A DNA stretch of 64,000 nucleotides from Flavobacterium fluviatile (GCF_010645065.1 NZ_JAADZW010000003.1:62001-126000); one strand, 5' to 3'; counted from the stretch's first letter, positions 17,359 to 27,153 are shown. A program made the numbers and translations. The notes: generated from the letters alone by a model not told the origin.

Positions 17359-17739
17359 CTATCTTTGCATGTTTTTAGCCTCGATGCTCATTGTTGCATG
17401 AGGAACAATTTTAAGTCTTTCTTTGCCGATTAATTTACCCGTAACCTTGCAAATACCATAGGTTTTATTTTCAACACGGAACAGAGCATTTTTTAAATCT
17501 CTGATAAATTTTTCCTGTCTGATCGCTAACTGTGAGTTTGCTTCTTTAGACATTGTTTCACTTCCTTCTTCAAATGCCTTGAAAGTTGGAGATGTATCGT
17601 CAGTCCCGTTATTCAAATCATTCATATAGGCACTTTTGATCAAATCAAGATCTTCTTGTGCTTTTTTAATTTTTGCTTGTATAATTTCTTTGAACTCTGC
17701 TAAATCAGCGTCTGAGTATCGTGTAATTTCATCTATCAT
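17359..17739 (-). CDS. DksA/TraR-like protein with degenerate zinc finger
   Basis: A 126-residue protein with a long N-terminal coiled coil (about 10-85) and a C-terminal TraR/DksA finger region, YGICKVTGKLIGKERLKIVPHAT. DksA proteins enter the RNA polymerase secondary channel and modulate initiation, often with ppGpp. Only one of the four usual zinc cysteines remains (Cys in GICK); the other ligand positions are Gly, Val-Pro-His and similar. The fold could persist without zinc, as in some Bacteroidota and alphaproteobacterial members. It lies 11 bases after ileS, in one transcription unit, and is followed by a terminator. Confidence 0.85.
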   Translation of the reverse strand: MIDEITRYSDADLAEFKEIIQAKIKKAQEDLDLIKSAYMNDLNNGTDDTSPTFKAFEEGSETMSKEANSQLAIRQEKFIRDLKNALFRVENKTYGICKVTGKLIGKERLKIVPHATMSIEAKNMQR

Positions 17740-17750
17740 GGTATTTTATA

Positions 17751-20700
17751 TTATTTTGAAATTAATATCATTGTTTTAATGTCGTCAAACTCAATTTCTG
17801 TGCCGTTTTCCAAAGCGTCAGCAAAAACCAGTTCGTCTGTTAATGTTTCAGATTTTATATAATCTGCATTTTTTGAAACAGCTTCTTCTAAAATGATACT
17901 GTCTCTTTTTATTTGTACTTTGATCTTATCAGTAACTTCAAATCCTGAATCTTTACGGATATTCTGAATTCTGTTTACTAATTCTCTCGCGATACCTTCA
18001 TTTTTCAACTCTTCAGATATGGTAATGTCAAGTGCAACTGTTATTCCGTTTGAATTTGCAACCAGCCATCCTTCAATATCCTGAGATGTTATTTCGACGT
18101 CTTCTAAGGATAAAGTTACATTATTTCCAGAAATAACAATATCCAGGGTTCCCTGCTTGTCCAACTGGTTGATCTGTTCTGCAGTAAAGCCTTGTATCTC
18201 TTTAGAAATCAGACCCATATCCTTACCGAAACGCGGTCCTAATGCTTTAAAATTAGGTTTAATTTGTTTTACTAAAATACCCGAAGCATCGTCTAAAAGC
18301 TCAACTTCTTTCACGTTTACTTCGGCTTTTACAAGGTCAGAAATCGCTTCGATTTCAGCACGCTGATTCTCGTCAAGCACCGGAATCATTACCTTTTGCA
18401 GAGGTTGACGCACTTTAATCATCTCTTTTTTACGTAGTGATAAAACTAAAGAAGAGATAGTTTGCGCTTTCTGCATTTTGCTTTCCAACGTTTTATTAAC
18501 AAAGTTTTCGACAAATTTTGGAAATTCTGCCAGGTGAACACTAGCAAAATTCTCGGTTCCCGTAGAAGCTGTCAAATCTCTGTACAATTTATCCATGAAA
18601 AAAGGAGCAACTGGAGCGCTTAATTTGCTGATTGTTAACAAGCAAGTATAAAGCGTTTGGTAAGCTGCGATTTTATCTTTCGCGTATTCTCCTTTCCAGA
18701 AACGACGACGGCACAAACGAACGTACCAGTTACTTAAGTTTTCCTGAACAAATTCAGAAATAGCTCTTGTAGCTTTTGTTGGCTCATAATCTTCATAACA
18801 TTCGTCAACAAACTTTACTAAAGTATTCAACTCAGAAATAATCCACTGATCGATTTCCGGTCTTTCGTTTAACGGAATTTCAGCTTCAGCATATTTAAAT
18901 CCGTCGATGTTTGCATATAACGAGAAGAAAGAATATGTGTTGTATAAAGTTCCAAAGAATTTACGACGAACCTCAGCAATTCCTTCCAGGTCAAACTTCA
19001 AATTATCCCAAGGATTTGCGTTTGAAATCATGTACCAACGAGTCGCATCCGGACCGTATTCTGCAATTGTTTCAAAAGGATCTGTTGCGTTTCCTAGACG
19101 TTTAGACATTTTTTGTCCGTTTTTGTCCAACACCAAACCGTTTGAAACAACATTTTTGTAAGCAATTTTATCAAAAACCAAAGTTCCGATCGCGTGTAAT
19201 GTATAGAACCATCCACGAGTCTGATCTACTCCTTCAGCGATAAAATTAGCCGGGAAATCTTTATTCTCATCAATTTTATCTTTGTTTTCAAAAGGATAAT
19301 GCCATTGTGCATAAGGCATTGCTCCAGAATCAAACCAAACGTCAATTAAATCACTTTCTCGCTTCATTGGTTTCCCGGAAGCAGAAACTAAAGTAATTTC
19401 ATCCACAACATTTTTGTGTAAATCAATTAAATCATAATTTGATTCAGACATGTTTCCGATTTCAAAACCTCTAAACGGATTTTCTTTTTGAAAACCAGCT
19501 TCGATAGATTTCTCAATCGCATTGTACAATTCTTCTACAGAACCAATCAGAACTTCCTCTTTTTTGTCTTCAGTTCTCCAGATTGGCAACGGAATTCCCC
19601 AATATCTAGAACGAGATAAGTTCCAGTCGTTGGCATTTTTAAGCCAGTTTCCAAAACGTCCTTCACCAGTAGATTTAGGCTTCCAGTTGATAGTTTCGTT
19701 CAGGTCGAACATTCTATCTTTTACATCGGTTACTTTGATGAACCATGAATCCAGGGGATAGTATAATAACGGCTCGTCTGTTCTCCAGCTGTGTGGATAA
19801 CTGTGCACGTATTTTTCAACTTTAAATGCTTTATTTTCTTCTTTAAGACGAATAGCGATTTCAACATCTACAGATTTCTCCGGAGCCTGACCTGCATCGT
19901 AATATTCATTTTTTACATATTTACCTGCTAAGTCACCTAAATGAGAAGTGAATTTCCCTTGTAAATCAACTAATGGAACCGCATTTCCTTCTTCATCTAA
20001 AACCAACATTGGCGGCACTTCCGGTTTTGCTTCTTTTGCTACTTTAGCATCATCTGCACCAAAAGTTGGCGCTGTATGCACTACTCCGGTTCCATCTTCA
20101 GTTGTCACGAAATCTCCGGCGATTACTCTAAATGCATTTTCAGCATTTTGATATGGCAATACATAAGGCAATAATTGTTCGTAGCGAATTTCTACTAAAT
20201 CTGCTCCTTTTGCTTCAGTTAAGATTTTATATGGAAGTTTTTTATCTCCACTTTTAACGTTATCAAAATCAGCATCATCTTCACTTAAGAAAAATCCTTT
20301 TCCGAATTGTTTTCCAACTAAGTTTTTTGCCAAAACAACATTGATTGGCTCAAAAGTATATTGATTGAAAGTTTTAACTAAAACATAATCGATTTTTGGC
20401 CCAACTGTCAAAGCGGTGTTTGACGGAAGTGTCCAGGGAGTTGTCGTCCAGGCTAAAATGTGGATATCTCCAAAACCTTGTAAAAAGCCTGGCAATGTTT
20501 CTGGTAAAGTTTTGAATTGCGCTACAATCGTAGTATCTGTAACGTCTCTGTAAGCTCCCGGCTGATTTACCTCGTGAGAAGATAATCCTGTTCCTGCTTT
20601 TGGAGAATATGGCTGAATCGTGTATCCTTTGTACAACAAACCTTTATCGTAGATTTGTTTCAAAAGCCACCAGACAGACTCCATGTATTTTGGTTTATAA

Positions 20701-21155
20701 GTCACATACGGATCTTCCATATCAACCCAATACCCCATTTTTTCGGTTAAATCATTCCATACATCCGTATAACGCATAACGGTTTTTTTACACGCTTCGT
20801 TATATTCTTCAATAGAAATAGTTTTACCAATATCTTCTTTAGTAATTCCTAATTCTTTTTCAGTACCCAATTCTACAGGCAAACCGTGAGTATCCCATCC
20901 GGCTTTTCTTTTTACCTGAAAACCTTTCTGAGTTTTATATCTGCAAAAAATATCTTTAATTGCACGCGCCATTACGTGGTGAATTCCCGGTAATCCGTTT
21001 GCTGAAGGCGGACCTTCAAAAAACACGAAAGGTTCTGCACCTTCTCGGGTTGTTACGCTCTTTTCAAATATATTTTCTTTCTTCCAAAAATCAAGAACTT
21101 CAGAAGCTACCGTTGGCAAGTCAAGTCCTTTGTATTCAGTAAATTTTGTACTCAT
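17751..21155 (-). CDS. ileS: Isoleucyl-tRNA synthetase
   Basis: A 1134-residue class I aminoacyl-tRNA synthetase that charges tRNA-Ile. The HIGH motif is GIHHVMAR (about 57), the CP1 editing domain shows AWTTTPWTLPSNTAL (about 235), and KMSKRLGNA (about 683) is the KMSKS loop. The anticodon-binding region follows with NWYVRLCRRRFW. The C-terminus has no CxxC zinc finger and instead ends in a long alpha/beta extension. Length and tail fit the type 2 (eukaryote-like) IleS group, which I infer includes this one. Cotranscribed with the DksA-like gene 11 bases downstream. Confidence 0.96.
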   Translation of the reverse strand: MSTKFTEYKGLDLPTVASEVLDFWKKENIFEKSVTTREGAEPFVFFEGPPSANGLPGIHHVMARAIKDIFCRYKTQKGFQVKRKAGWDTHGLPVELGTEKELGITKEDIGKTISIEEYNEACKKTVMRYTDVWNDLTEKMGYWVDMEDPYVTYKPKYMESVWWLLKQIYDKGLLYKGYTIQPYSPKAGTGLSSHEVNQPGAYRDVTDTTIVAQFKTLPETLPGFLQGFGDIHILAWTTTPWTLPSNTALTVGPKIDYVLVKTFNQYTFEPINVVLAKNLVGKQFGKGFFLSEDDADFDNVKSGDKKLPYKILTEAKGADLVEIRYEQLLPYVLPYQNAENAFRVIAGDFVTTEDGTGVVHTAPTFGADDAKVAKEAKPEVPPMLVLDEEGNAVPLVDLQGKFTSHLGDLAGKYVKNEYYDAGQAPEKSVDVEIAIRLKEENKAFKVEKYVHSYPHSWRTDEPLLYYPLDSWFIKVTDVKDRMFDLNETINWKPKSTGEGRFGNWLKNANDWNLSRSRYWGIPLPIWRTEDKKEEVLIGSVEELYNAIEKSIEAGFQKENPFRGFEIGNMSESNYDLIDLHKNVVDEITLVSASGKPMKRESDLIDVWFDSGAMPYAQWHYPFENKDKIDENKDFPANFIAEGVDQTRGWFYTLHAIGTLVFDKIAYKNVVSNGLVLDKNGQKMSKRLGNATDPFETIAEYGPDATRWYMISNANPWDNLKFDLEGIAEVRRKFFGTLYNTYSFFSLYANIDGFKYAEAEIPLNERPEIDQWIISELNTLVKFVDECYEDYEPTKATRAISEFVQENLSNWYVRLCRRRFWKGEYAKDKIAAYQTLYTCLLTISKLSAPVAPFFMDKLYRDLTASTGTENFASVHLAEFPKFVENFVNKTLESKMQKAQTISSLVLSLRKKEMIKVRQPLQKVMIPVLDENQRAEIEAISDLVKAEVNVKEVELLDDASGILVKQIKPNFKALGPRFGKDMGLISKEIQGFTAEQINQLDKQGTLDIVISGNNVTLSLEDVEITSQDIEGWLVANSNGITVALDITISEELKNEGIARELVNRIQNIRKDSGFEVTDKIKVQIKRDSIILEEAVSKNADYIKSETLTDELVFADALENGTEIEFDDIKTMILISK

Positions 21156-21285
21156 TTTATCCTTTTCTTAATCGAGGTGCGAAAGTAAGGAATTTTGAGG
21201 AAAATAGATAAAAGATGATAGGAAAAAGACCGATTTCAGAAAATTTCGAATAGCTTCTACAAGAAAAATTGCCTGTTTTATTGAT

Positions 21286-21999
21286 TTAAGAAAAAATTTC
21301 TTTTAAAATTTCTAAAGATTTTGGTTTTTTGAATCCGTCAAGATGCAGACTATAGTAATCAATAAGAATTCTCAGAAGAATTTGTCTTTCTACAACATGA
21401 AAGATTTTCTGATCGTTGTCAAATTTCAATCCAATCAGCCTTTTAAACAAATTGGTTTCATGTTCAGACAGGACATTTCCCTTTTGCAAAAGCATAAAAA
21501 CACCTTCATTTATTTCAAAATAGGGCAGATCAATTTCTGAAACATCCGGATAAAATCCGAGGTATTTGGTGATTTCTAAAATCAGGATTAAGTGAAAATT
21601 AGAAATTTCATTATGATGGTCCAGCCAGATTAGTGCTGTTTCTAAAAACAGAAAAAGCTGTTCGTTTTTTTCTTCTTCCTGAATAGAATAATGAAGCATT
21701 TCTGAAAGAAACATTACCATGGTACTTTTCACAATATCAATATGGATACTCTGAAACGGAATGGCTGTTTTGATTTCCCTGAAGTTCTCTAAAGTACCTT
21801 TATTTTTATGGACTGCTTCAATTTCCAGAATAGACAAAGGCTGGAAGTAAGCAATTTTCTGGCTTGCTTTCGTACTCGAAAAAGCATCACGCACAAAGTA
21901 AGATTTCAGTCCGTTTGAAAGCGTGAAACATTTTACAATCAGGCTTTTTTCCTGAAATTTTAATGAAGAGATTACTATGGCTTTGGTTTTAACCTGCAT
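21286..21999 (-). CDS. recO: DNA repair protein RecO
   Basis: A 237-residue protein with the RecO layout: an N-terminal OB-fold (TKAIVISSLKFQEKSLIVKCFTLSNGLKSYFVRDAF, about 5-80) and a helical C-terminal domain. RecO works with RecF and RecR to load RecA onto SSB-coated single-stranded DNA. The C-terminal CxxC zinc finger found in many RecO proteins is absent, as is common in Bacteroidota. Its start overlaps the last 11 bases of the acyltransferase gene, so the two are probably translationally coupled. It is the last gene of a porZ-acyltransferase-recO unit. Confidence 0.9.
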   Translation of the reverse strand: MQVKTKAIVISSLKFQEKSLIVKCFTLSNGLKSYFVRDAFSSTKASQKIAYFQPLSILEIEAVHKNKGTLENFREIKTAIPFQSIHIDIVKSTMVMFLSEMLHYSIQEEEKNEQLFLFLETALIWLDHHNEISNFHLILILEITKYLGFYPDVSEIDLPYFEINEGVFMLLQKGNVLSEHETNLFKRLIGLKFDNDQKIFHVVERQILLRILIDYYSLHLDGFKKPKSLEILKEIFS

Positions 22000-23044
22000 A
22001 AAATGGAACTTTCTTTAGGTTGCTCTTTTTGAATCTCATTAAAAATCTTTTTTCAATAAAAAACCAGGAAAACGCTGCAAATGATGCTGAGATAAAAATT
22101 ACACCAATTGCCATGATTACCGGATTGAATTTTTCGAATAAATTGTATTGTCTGAAAAGTTGAATTATTGGAAAATGATAAATATAAAGTCCATAAGTAA
22201 AGTCGCCATATTTGCCAAAATTATTGAGAGAAGGAATGCTATAAGCTGTAATTATAACAATCAAACCAAAAGCTGCAGGATATATCAGGTCAAGATGCAA
22301 ATCGAAGAAATGACAACCTATTATTATCAAAACAGACAAACTCAAAAGTATTTTTTTGCTTTTTATAACATAATCAAAATTTAAAAAAAGAAAAATACCT
22401 GTCACGAAATAAGACAAATAACCCGGCAATTGTTTTGCCAGTAAAGGCTGATTAAGATAATCCAACAAAAACCAATATCCTAACGAGAATAAATAAAGAC
22501 TCCCTAATACCAAAAATGGTTTTTCTGATTTCTTAACTATGTAAAAAATTAACGGTAAAATTATATAAAAGCCTACTTCAACTTTCAAAGTCCAGAGCGC
22601 ACCGTTTACTGCACAAATCAGGTTTTGATCAAAAAGACCAGGCAAACAAGGATGCAGAAAGTTGAGAAAAAGCAAATTCCAGCCCAGATATTGGTAGGTA
22701 TCGAAATCAGAAAAATATTCCAAAAAATGGTATCTGCTAAATAGAGAAAGGAATACCGTAGAAAACAGCACTAAAAAAATATATGCCGGTAAAATTCTCA
22801 CAGCTCTTTTAATAAAATATTCTTTCAATGAACAGGTATTAGCGAAACTTTTTGCAACTAAAAATCCACTCATGATAAAAAAACCTTTAACTGCAATAAG
22901 AGAATTTGAGAAAAAAGATAAAAATAAAAGTGATTTACTTTGAGACAGCTCGCATAAGTGTGCCAGCAGAATATTAAATGCAAAAAAAAACCTTAAAAAA
23001 TCAAAACAATTTATATTGATTAGTGCTTGCTGCTTTGAACTCAT
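21989..23044 (-). CDS. Acyltransferase family 3 membrane protein
   Basis: A 351-residue polytopic membrane protein of the acyltransferase_3 (OafA/YrhL) family. It has about ten hydrophobic spans and the conserved early segment FDFLRFFFAFNILLAHLCE with the catalytic-region His (about 28). KGFFIMSGFLVAKSF and YFIKRAVRILPAYIF follow, the family's FFxxSGFL and KRxxRIxP motifs. Such proteins transfer acetyl or other acyl groups to sugars of lipopolysaccharide, capsule or glycans. It starts 19 bases after porZ and overlaps recO by 11 bases. Placement next to a type IX secretion gene raises a link to the A-LPS-type anchor, but that is only an inference. Confidence 0.88.
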   Translation of the reverse strand: MSSKQQALININCFDFLRFFFAFNILLAHLCELSQSKSLLFLSFFSNSLIAVKGFFIMSGFLVAKSFANTCSLKEYFIKRAVRILPAYIFLVLFSTVFLSLFSRYHFLEYFSDFDTYQYLGWNLLFLNFLHPCLPGLFDQNLICAVNGALWTLKVEVGFYIILPLIFYIVKKSEKPFLVLGSLYLFSLGYWFLLDYLNQPLLAKQLPGYLSYFVTGIFLFLNFDYVIKSKKILLSLSVLIIIGCHFFDLHLDLIYPAAFGLIVIITAYSIPSLNNFGKYGDFTYGLYIYHFPIIQLFRQYNLFEKFNPVIMAIGVIFISASFAAFSWFFIEKRFLMRFKKSNLKKVPFYAG

Positions 23045-23063
23045 AAAAATAGTATAACGATTT

Positions 23064-25343
23064 TCATCTAATTATCATCACTTTTTTGACTTTCGTTTCT
23101 TCTCCGTCCTGTGCGGAAATAAAAACCATATATACGCCCGATGCTACTTTATATCTTCCAAAAGCAGTCGTATCCCATTCAATTGTTCCACCTTCTGAAA
23201 TAGTTTCGTAAACGAGATTGCCTTCTATATCTGTAATTTTAATATTGGCCTTGTCAATTAAGCCCGCAATTTTTACAGTTCCTGAATATGCTGGTCGGAC
23301 AGGATTCGGATAAACATAAACATTATTTAAATTTTCATTAGCTTTTGTAGCAGATCCATTAAAAGAAATCATTCCTTTGGCTGTGGCAATAAATACCTCA
23401 CCCGTTTTATTGTCGATTTTAATGTCGTTTACAGTATTAGAAGGTAAAGGGGAGTTATTTATCGTAAAATGGTATTTTGTTTCCTGACCGTTTGGCGACA
23501 CCATAAAAATACCCGAATCTGCTGTTCCTATCCATTTGTTATTTGCTCCGTCTACTGCAATTGAAGTAATAAACTGTTCGTATAATAATTCCTGTGCCAA
23601 TCCTTCCTCCATGATTATTACAGGCTTCGTGGTTAATTGGTTTTCAGATTGAAAATTATTTACATTCGACAAAACCCTTAGTCCTTTGGTTGTTCCAATC
23701 CATAATTGATTTTTAGTATCTATTGCTAAAGCCCTGACATTTGATATTGGCAGGTTTCCTGAATCTGTGCCGGAACTTATTTTTTTAAAAGTATTAGTGC
23801 TTTCATTAAAACCTACAACACCTTCACTATTCATGGAAATCCATTTAGTTCCGTTTTTATCAATAACCAAATCGGTATAACTGGCATCCTCAGGTTTTAA
23901 CAAAATAGTTTTCATAGAAACGCTTTGCCATTGTTCATTTGACTTTAACACTTTCAAACCGTTTTCAATCATATTATTTGTCAGCCAAAGATTTCCTGAT
24001 TTATCAAAAGCCAATCCATTGATCCGAACATCAATGTAATCAGGACCTACAAAAGTTAGTGTTTCCAATCCACTATTTTTTTCATTATACAGAATATTGG
24101 GTTCATTATTTTCAATCTTTAGTAATCCGGAAAAATTAGAACTCGCATAAACTTTCTTTTCATCATTTGGATCAACTATTATATTTACTATTGATTTTGC
24201 CCCAAATACTTTTTCATAGGGAATATTAAGCCATTTTTTTTCTCTTAAGGCACTAACACCATAACTATCGAGGGGATATGGATTCATTCTGCTGTCATAA
24301 TCTCCATAAACAGCCCAAAGTACATTTGGATTAACATCGAGGCCAAAAATATTATTTCGTAAAGGACCATCCGGACTGCTATTCTCAAATGCACTAACAG
24401 CAGACAGAGTAGAGTTAAACAAACCGTTTTCTTTTGTACCAATGTATATAACATCACCAATTGCTGTTGCACAGACAAAATTCACCCCGGTTTCGAGAAC
24501 CTGAGTATTCGAAATCTGACGGCTTAAGACCATCTGATTCGTATAAACATAAATGGATGATGGTGTTGTAACAAACAATTGGTGATCAACTGCCCTCATA
24601 TCTGTTGAAGACTGTGGAAGCTGAAAATAACCAACAAAAGAATTTGAATTATATCGATGAATATATCCTGCAGCATTAATTGCAATAAGTTCTGTGTCTA
24701 ACGTTTCTATACTGGACCAATCACCGGAGTTAACAACAGACCATTGATTATAATCTATTAAATTAGCATCAGTACTACTTGCCCTTCTAATTCCGCCTGA
24801 AGTAGCAGCATAAATAAATCCATTAAAAAAAGTAGTTTGTTTTACACTAATTTCAGCACCGGCATCGCCAATAAAATAAGTATCGCCAAATTTAGAAGTT
24901 GCTAAATTAAACTGGACAATTCCGAAATCACAGGAAACATATACCAATCCATTATGCTCCATAAAATGATTGATTTTTTTCAGGTTTGATGGCAGCTGTT
25001 TATTTATTATATCAACCACTTTAAGCATGGTTGCGTCGTCATTTACAATAATCATCAACCCATTTTCATAACCTATAATTGTTTTTTTAAAAGCTTCGCT
25101 GTAATGCACTGAAGATATAGTCTGTCCTGAAAGACCGTCAATTGTCGTGGTTGTTTTAATGACATCCCTCGTTAAATTCTTTGAAAACAGGGCGTTTTCA
25201 GAAGCAGCGATAATTCCTGTTGGATTTACAGCCACATCTTTAATATTATTATAAGAAAAATAACCCTGCCAGGATAATGTTCCCTGAGAAAAACAATTTT
25301 GAACAATTATAAAAAACAGAATGTAAAGAAACTTTTTTTTCAT
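23064..25343 (-). CDS. porZ: PorZ-like type IX secretion protein with C-terminal sorting domain
   Basis: A 759-residue exported protein. Residues 1-19 are a signal peptide (ILFFIIVQNCFSQ). Two beta-propeller modules follow, with repeats of the two-component-regulator propeller type (KTNQLWIGTTKGLRVL-like, NKWIGTADSGIFMVS). Residues about 675-759 are a type A sorting domain: VYVYPNPVRP, then GNLVYE, then ASGVYMVFI and a KVMIIR end. The N-terminus WQGYFSYNNIKDVAVN matches PorZ, a surface component of the type IX attachment complex in Porphyromonas. A generic propeller cargo protein is the alternative. It leads a unit with the acyltransferase (19-base gap) and recO. Confidence 0.82.
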   Translation of the reverse strand: MKKKFLYILFFIIVQNCFSQGTLSWQGYFSYNNIKDVAVNPTGIIAASENALFSKNLTRDVIKTTTTIDGLSGQTISSVHYSEAFKKTIIGYENGLMIIVNDDATMLKVVDIINKQLPSNLKKINHFMEHNGLVYVSCDFGIVQFNLATSKFGDTYFIGDAGAEISVKQTTFFNGFIYAATSGGIRRASSTDANLIDYNQWSVVNSGDWSSIETLDTELIAINAAGYIHRYNSNSFVGYFQLPQSSTDMRAVDHQLFVTTPSSIYVYTNQMVLSRQISNTQVLETGVNFVCATAIGDVIYIGTKENGLFNSTLSAVSAFENSSPDGPLRNNIFGLDVNPNVLWAVYGDYDSRMNPYPLDSYGVSALREKKWLNIPYEKVFGAKSIVNIIVDPNDEKKVYASSNFSGLLKIENNEPNILYNEKNSGLETLTFVGPDYIDVRINGLAFDKSGNLWLTNNMIENGLKVLKSNEQWQSVSMKTILLKPEDASYTDLVIDKNGTKWISMNSEGVVGFNESTNTFKKISSGTDSGNLPISNVRALAIDTKNQLWIGTTKGLRVLSNVNNFQSENQLTTKPVIIMEEGLAQELLYEQFITSIAVDGANNKWIGTADSGIFMVSPNGQETKYHFTINNSPLPSNTVNDIKIDNKTGEVFIATAKGMISFNGSATKANENLNNVYVYPNPVRPAYSGTVKIAGLIDKANIKITDIEGNLVYETISEGGTIEWDTTAFGRYKVASGVYMVFISAQDGEETKVKKVMIIR

Positions 25344-25362
25344 TTGCTAAGATTCAGATTGA

Positions 25363-25370
25363 CAAATATA
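25363..25370 (-). promoter_or_regulatory. -7 promoter element of porZ
   Basis: TATATTTG on the minus strand, about 20 bases before the porZ ATG. No good -33 at the usual distance. Confidence 0.5.
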
Positions 25371-25443
25371 CTACAAACGAAAATATTAGATTTTTGTTCT
25401 GTTTTAAAATATTCATTTTTAGAAAGTAAAAAAATTGAGTTAA

Positions 25444-25490
25444 CAAAAATGCCTTCGATTCTATCCTAATTAGAGAATGAATGAAGGCAT
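25444..25490 (-). terminator. Intrinsic terminator after gdhA
   Basis: atgccttc (25449-25456) pairs with gaaggcat (25483-25490), followed on the minus strand by TTTTTG. An inner attct/agaat pair extends the structure. Confidence 0.7.
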
Positions 25491-25510
25491 CTTGAAATTC
25501 AAAATATGTT

Positions 25511-26857
25511 TTATACTACTCCCTGAGCAAGCATAGCATCAGCTACCTTAACAAATCCGGCAATATTAGCCCCCTTTACGTAGTTCACATAACCGTCTTC
25601 TTCAGCACCGTATTTTTTACACTGATTGTGAATTCCGATCATGATTTCTTTTAGTCTTAAATCTACTTCTTCACTTGTCCAGTTCAGGCGAATAGAATTT
25701 TGCGTCATTTCTAAACCAGATGCCGCGACTCCGCCGGCATTAGCCGCTTTTCCCGGCGCAAAAAGCACTTTATTGTCTAAAAATAATTTAATCGCATCTA
25801 ATGTTGAAGGCATATTTGCAGCTTCAGTTACACACAGAACTCCGTTATCTATCAGCTTTTTGGCATCATCACCATTCAATTCATTTTGAGTGGCACACGG
25901 AATTGCAATATCAACTTTTACTTCCCAGGGACTTTTTCCCTTATGAAAAACAGCATTTGGATATTTTTCTAAATATCTTTCTGCCCTGTTATCTCCGGTT
26001 GCCCGCATTTCCAGCATGTAGTCAATTTTTTCTCCGGAAATGCCTTCTTCATCATAAATATAACCATCAGGACCAGAAATCGTAAGTACTTTACCACCAA
26101 GTTCATTTACTTTTAAAGCGACTCCCCAGGCAACATTTCCAAATCCAGAAATAGCAACTCTTTTACCTTTAATATCATGTCCGATAGTACGAAGCATCTG
26201 ATCTGTAAAATATACCACTCCATAACCTGTAGCTTCCGGCCTGATTAATGAACCTCCATAAGCAAGACCTTTTCCGGTCAAAACACCTGTGAATTCATTT
26301 CTGATTCTTTTATACTGACCAAACAAATAACCAATTTCTCTTGCTCCTACTCCAATATCACCGGCAGGAACATCCAGATCCGGACCTATGTGACGGCATA
26401 ATTCGGTCATAAACGATTGGCAGAAACGCATAATTTCACCATCAGATTTTCCCTCCGGATCAAAATCTGAACCTCCTTTTCCTCCTCCCATTGGCAAAGT
26501 CGTCAGACTGTTTTTGAACACCTGCTCGAAAGCCAAAAATTTCAATACTGAAAGATTTACTGTGTGATGAAATCTAATACCTCCTTTATAAGGACCGATT
26601 GCTGAATTCATCTGGATTCGAAATCCTCTGTTTACAATGATTTCTCCTTCATCATCAACCCACGGAACCCTAAAAATTATGGATCTTTCAGGCTCGGCTA
26701 TTCTAAGAAGTAAGTTTTTTCCATCGTATTTTTTTTGCTCAGCAATAAAAGGAATTACCGTCTCTGCAAACTCTCTGACAGCCTGCAAAAATTCAGGCTC
26801 ATTTGGGTTTTTTGACTCTACAAGAGCCATAAAATCATTTATTTTTTGTTTCATCAT
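25511..26857 (-). CDS. gdhA: NADP-type glutamate dehydrogenase
   Basis: A 448-residue hexameric glutamate dehydrogenase, the usual length for the small (S50-type) bacterial form. The substrate-binding stretch GGIRFHHTVNLSVLKFLAFEQVFKNSLT, the catalytic Lys in PMGGGKGGSDFDP (about 125) and the Asp in VPAGDIGVG are all present. The Rossmann glycines are in ISGFGNVAWG. It interconverts 2-oxoglutarate plus ammonia and glutamate; the sequence class suggests NADPH-linked assimilation. It is a single gene with a leader of about 80 bases that contains a perfect 12-bp palindrome (26920-26931). Confidence 0.95.
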   Translation of the reverse strand: MMKQKINDFMALVESKNPNEPEFLQAVREFAETVIPFIAEQKKYDGKNLLLRIAEPERSIIFRVPWVDDEGEIIVNRGFRIQMNSAIGPYKGGIRFHHTVNLSVLKFLAFEQVFKNSLTTLPMGGGKGGSDFDPEGKSDGEIMRFCQSFMTELCRHIGPDLDVPAGDIGVGAREIGYLFGQYKRIRNEFTGVLTGKGLAYGGSLIRPEATGYGVVYFTDQMLRTIGHDIKGKRVAISGFGNVAWGVALKVNELGGKVLTISGPDGYIYDEEGISGEKIDYMLEMRATGDNRAERYLEKYPNAVFHKGKSPWEVKVDIAIPCATQNELNGDDAKKLIDNGVLCVTEAANMPSTLDAIKLFLDNKVLFAPGKAANAGGVAASGLEMTQNSIRLNWTSEEVDLRLKEIMIGIHNQCKKYGAEEDGYVNYVKGANIAGFVKVADAMLAQGVV

Positions 26858-26919
26858 TTTGAAAATAATTATGCTTACAAATCGTTTATTTGCATCAATA
26901 AATAAGAAAAATTCATCAA

Positions 26920-26931
26920 GAAAACGTTTTC
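26920..26931 (-). promoter_or_regulatory. Candidate operator in the gdhA leader
   Basis: Perfect palindrome gaaaacgttttc, of the kind bound by LacI/PurR-type regulators, placed just downstream of the start site predicted from the -7 box at 26943-26950. The protein that would bind it is unknown. Confidence 0.4.
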
Positions 26932-26942
26932 GTTATTCATAA

Positions 26943-26950
26943 CAAAGGTA
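26943..26950 (-). promoter_or_regulatory. -7 promoter element of gdhA
   Basis: TACCTTTG on the minus strand. It implies a leader of about 80 bases. No TTG at -33. Confidence 0.5.
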
Positions 26951-27145
26951 AATTAAAATCATAATTGAAAATTTATTTTTATAACAATTTCATGAAAATT
27001 ATGTATTTTTCAAACAAACTCAAGATTAGCATTTACAACTATTACATTCCAGTCTAAACCCATTATTTTGATTAACATTTTAAGTGTTTTTATAGATATT
27101 TTTTAATTGCCTATTTAATTCTTTTAAAGTCGTTTATGTTTTTTA

Positions 27146-27153
27146 TATATTTG
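27146..27153 (+). promoter_or_regulatory. -7 promoter element of the 27180 gene
   Basis: TATATTTG. Transcription would start at about 27160, which makes the ATG at 27180, not the TTG at 27162, the sensible start. Confidence 0.55.
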
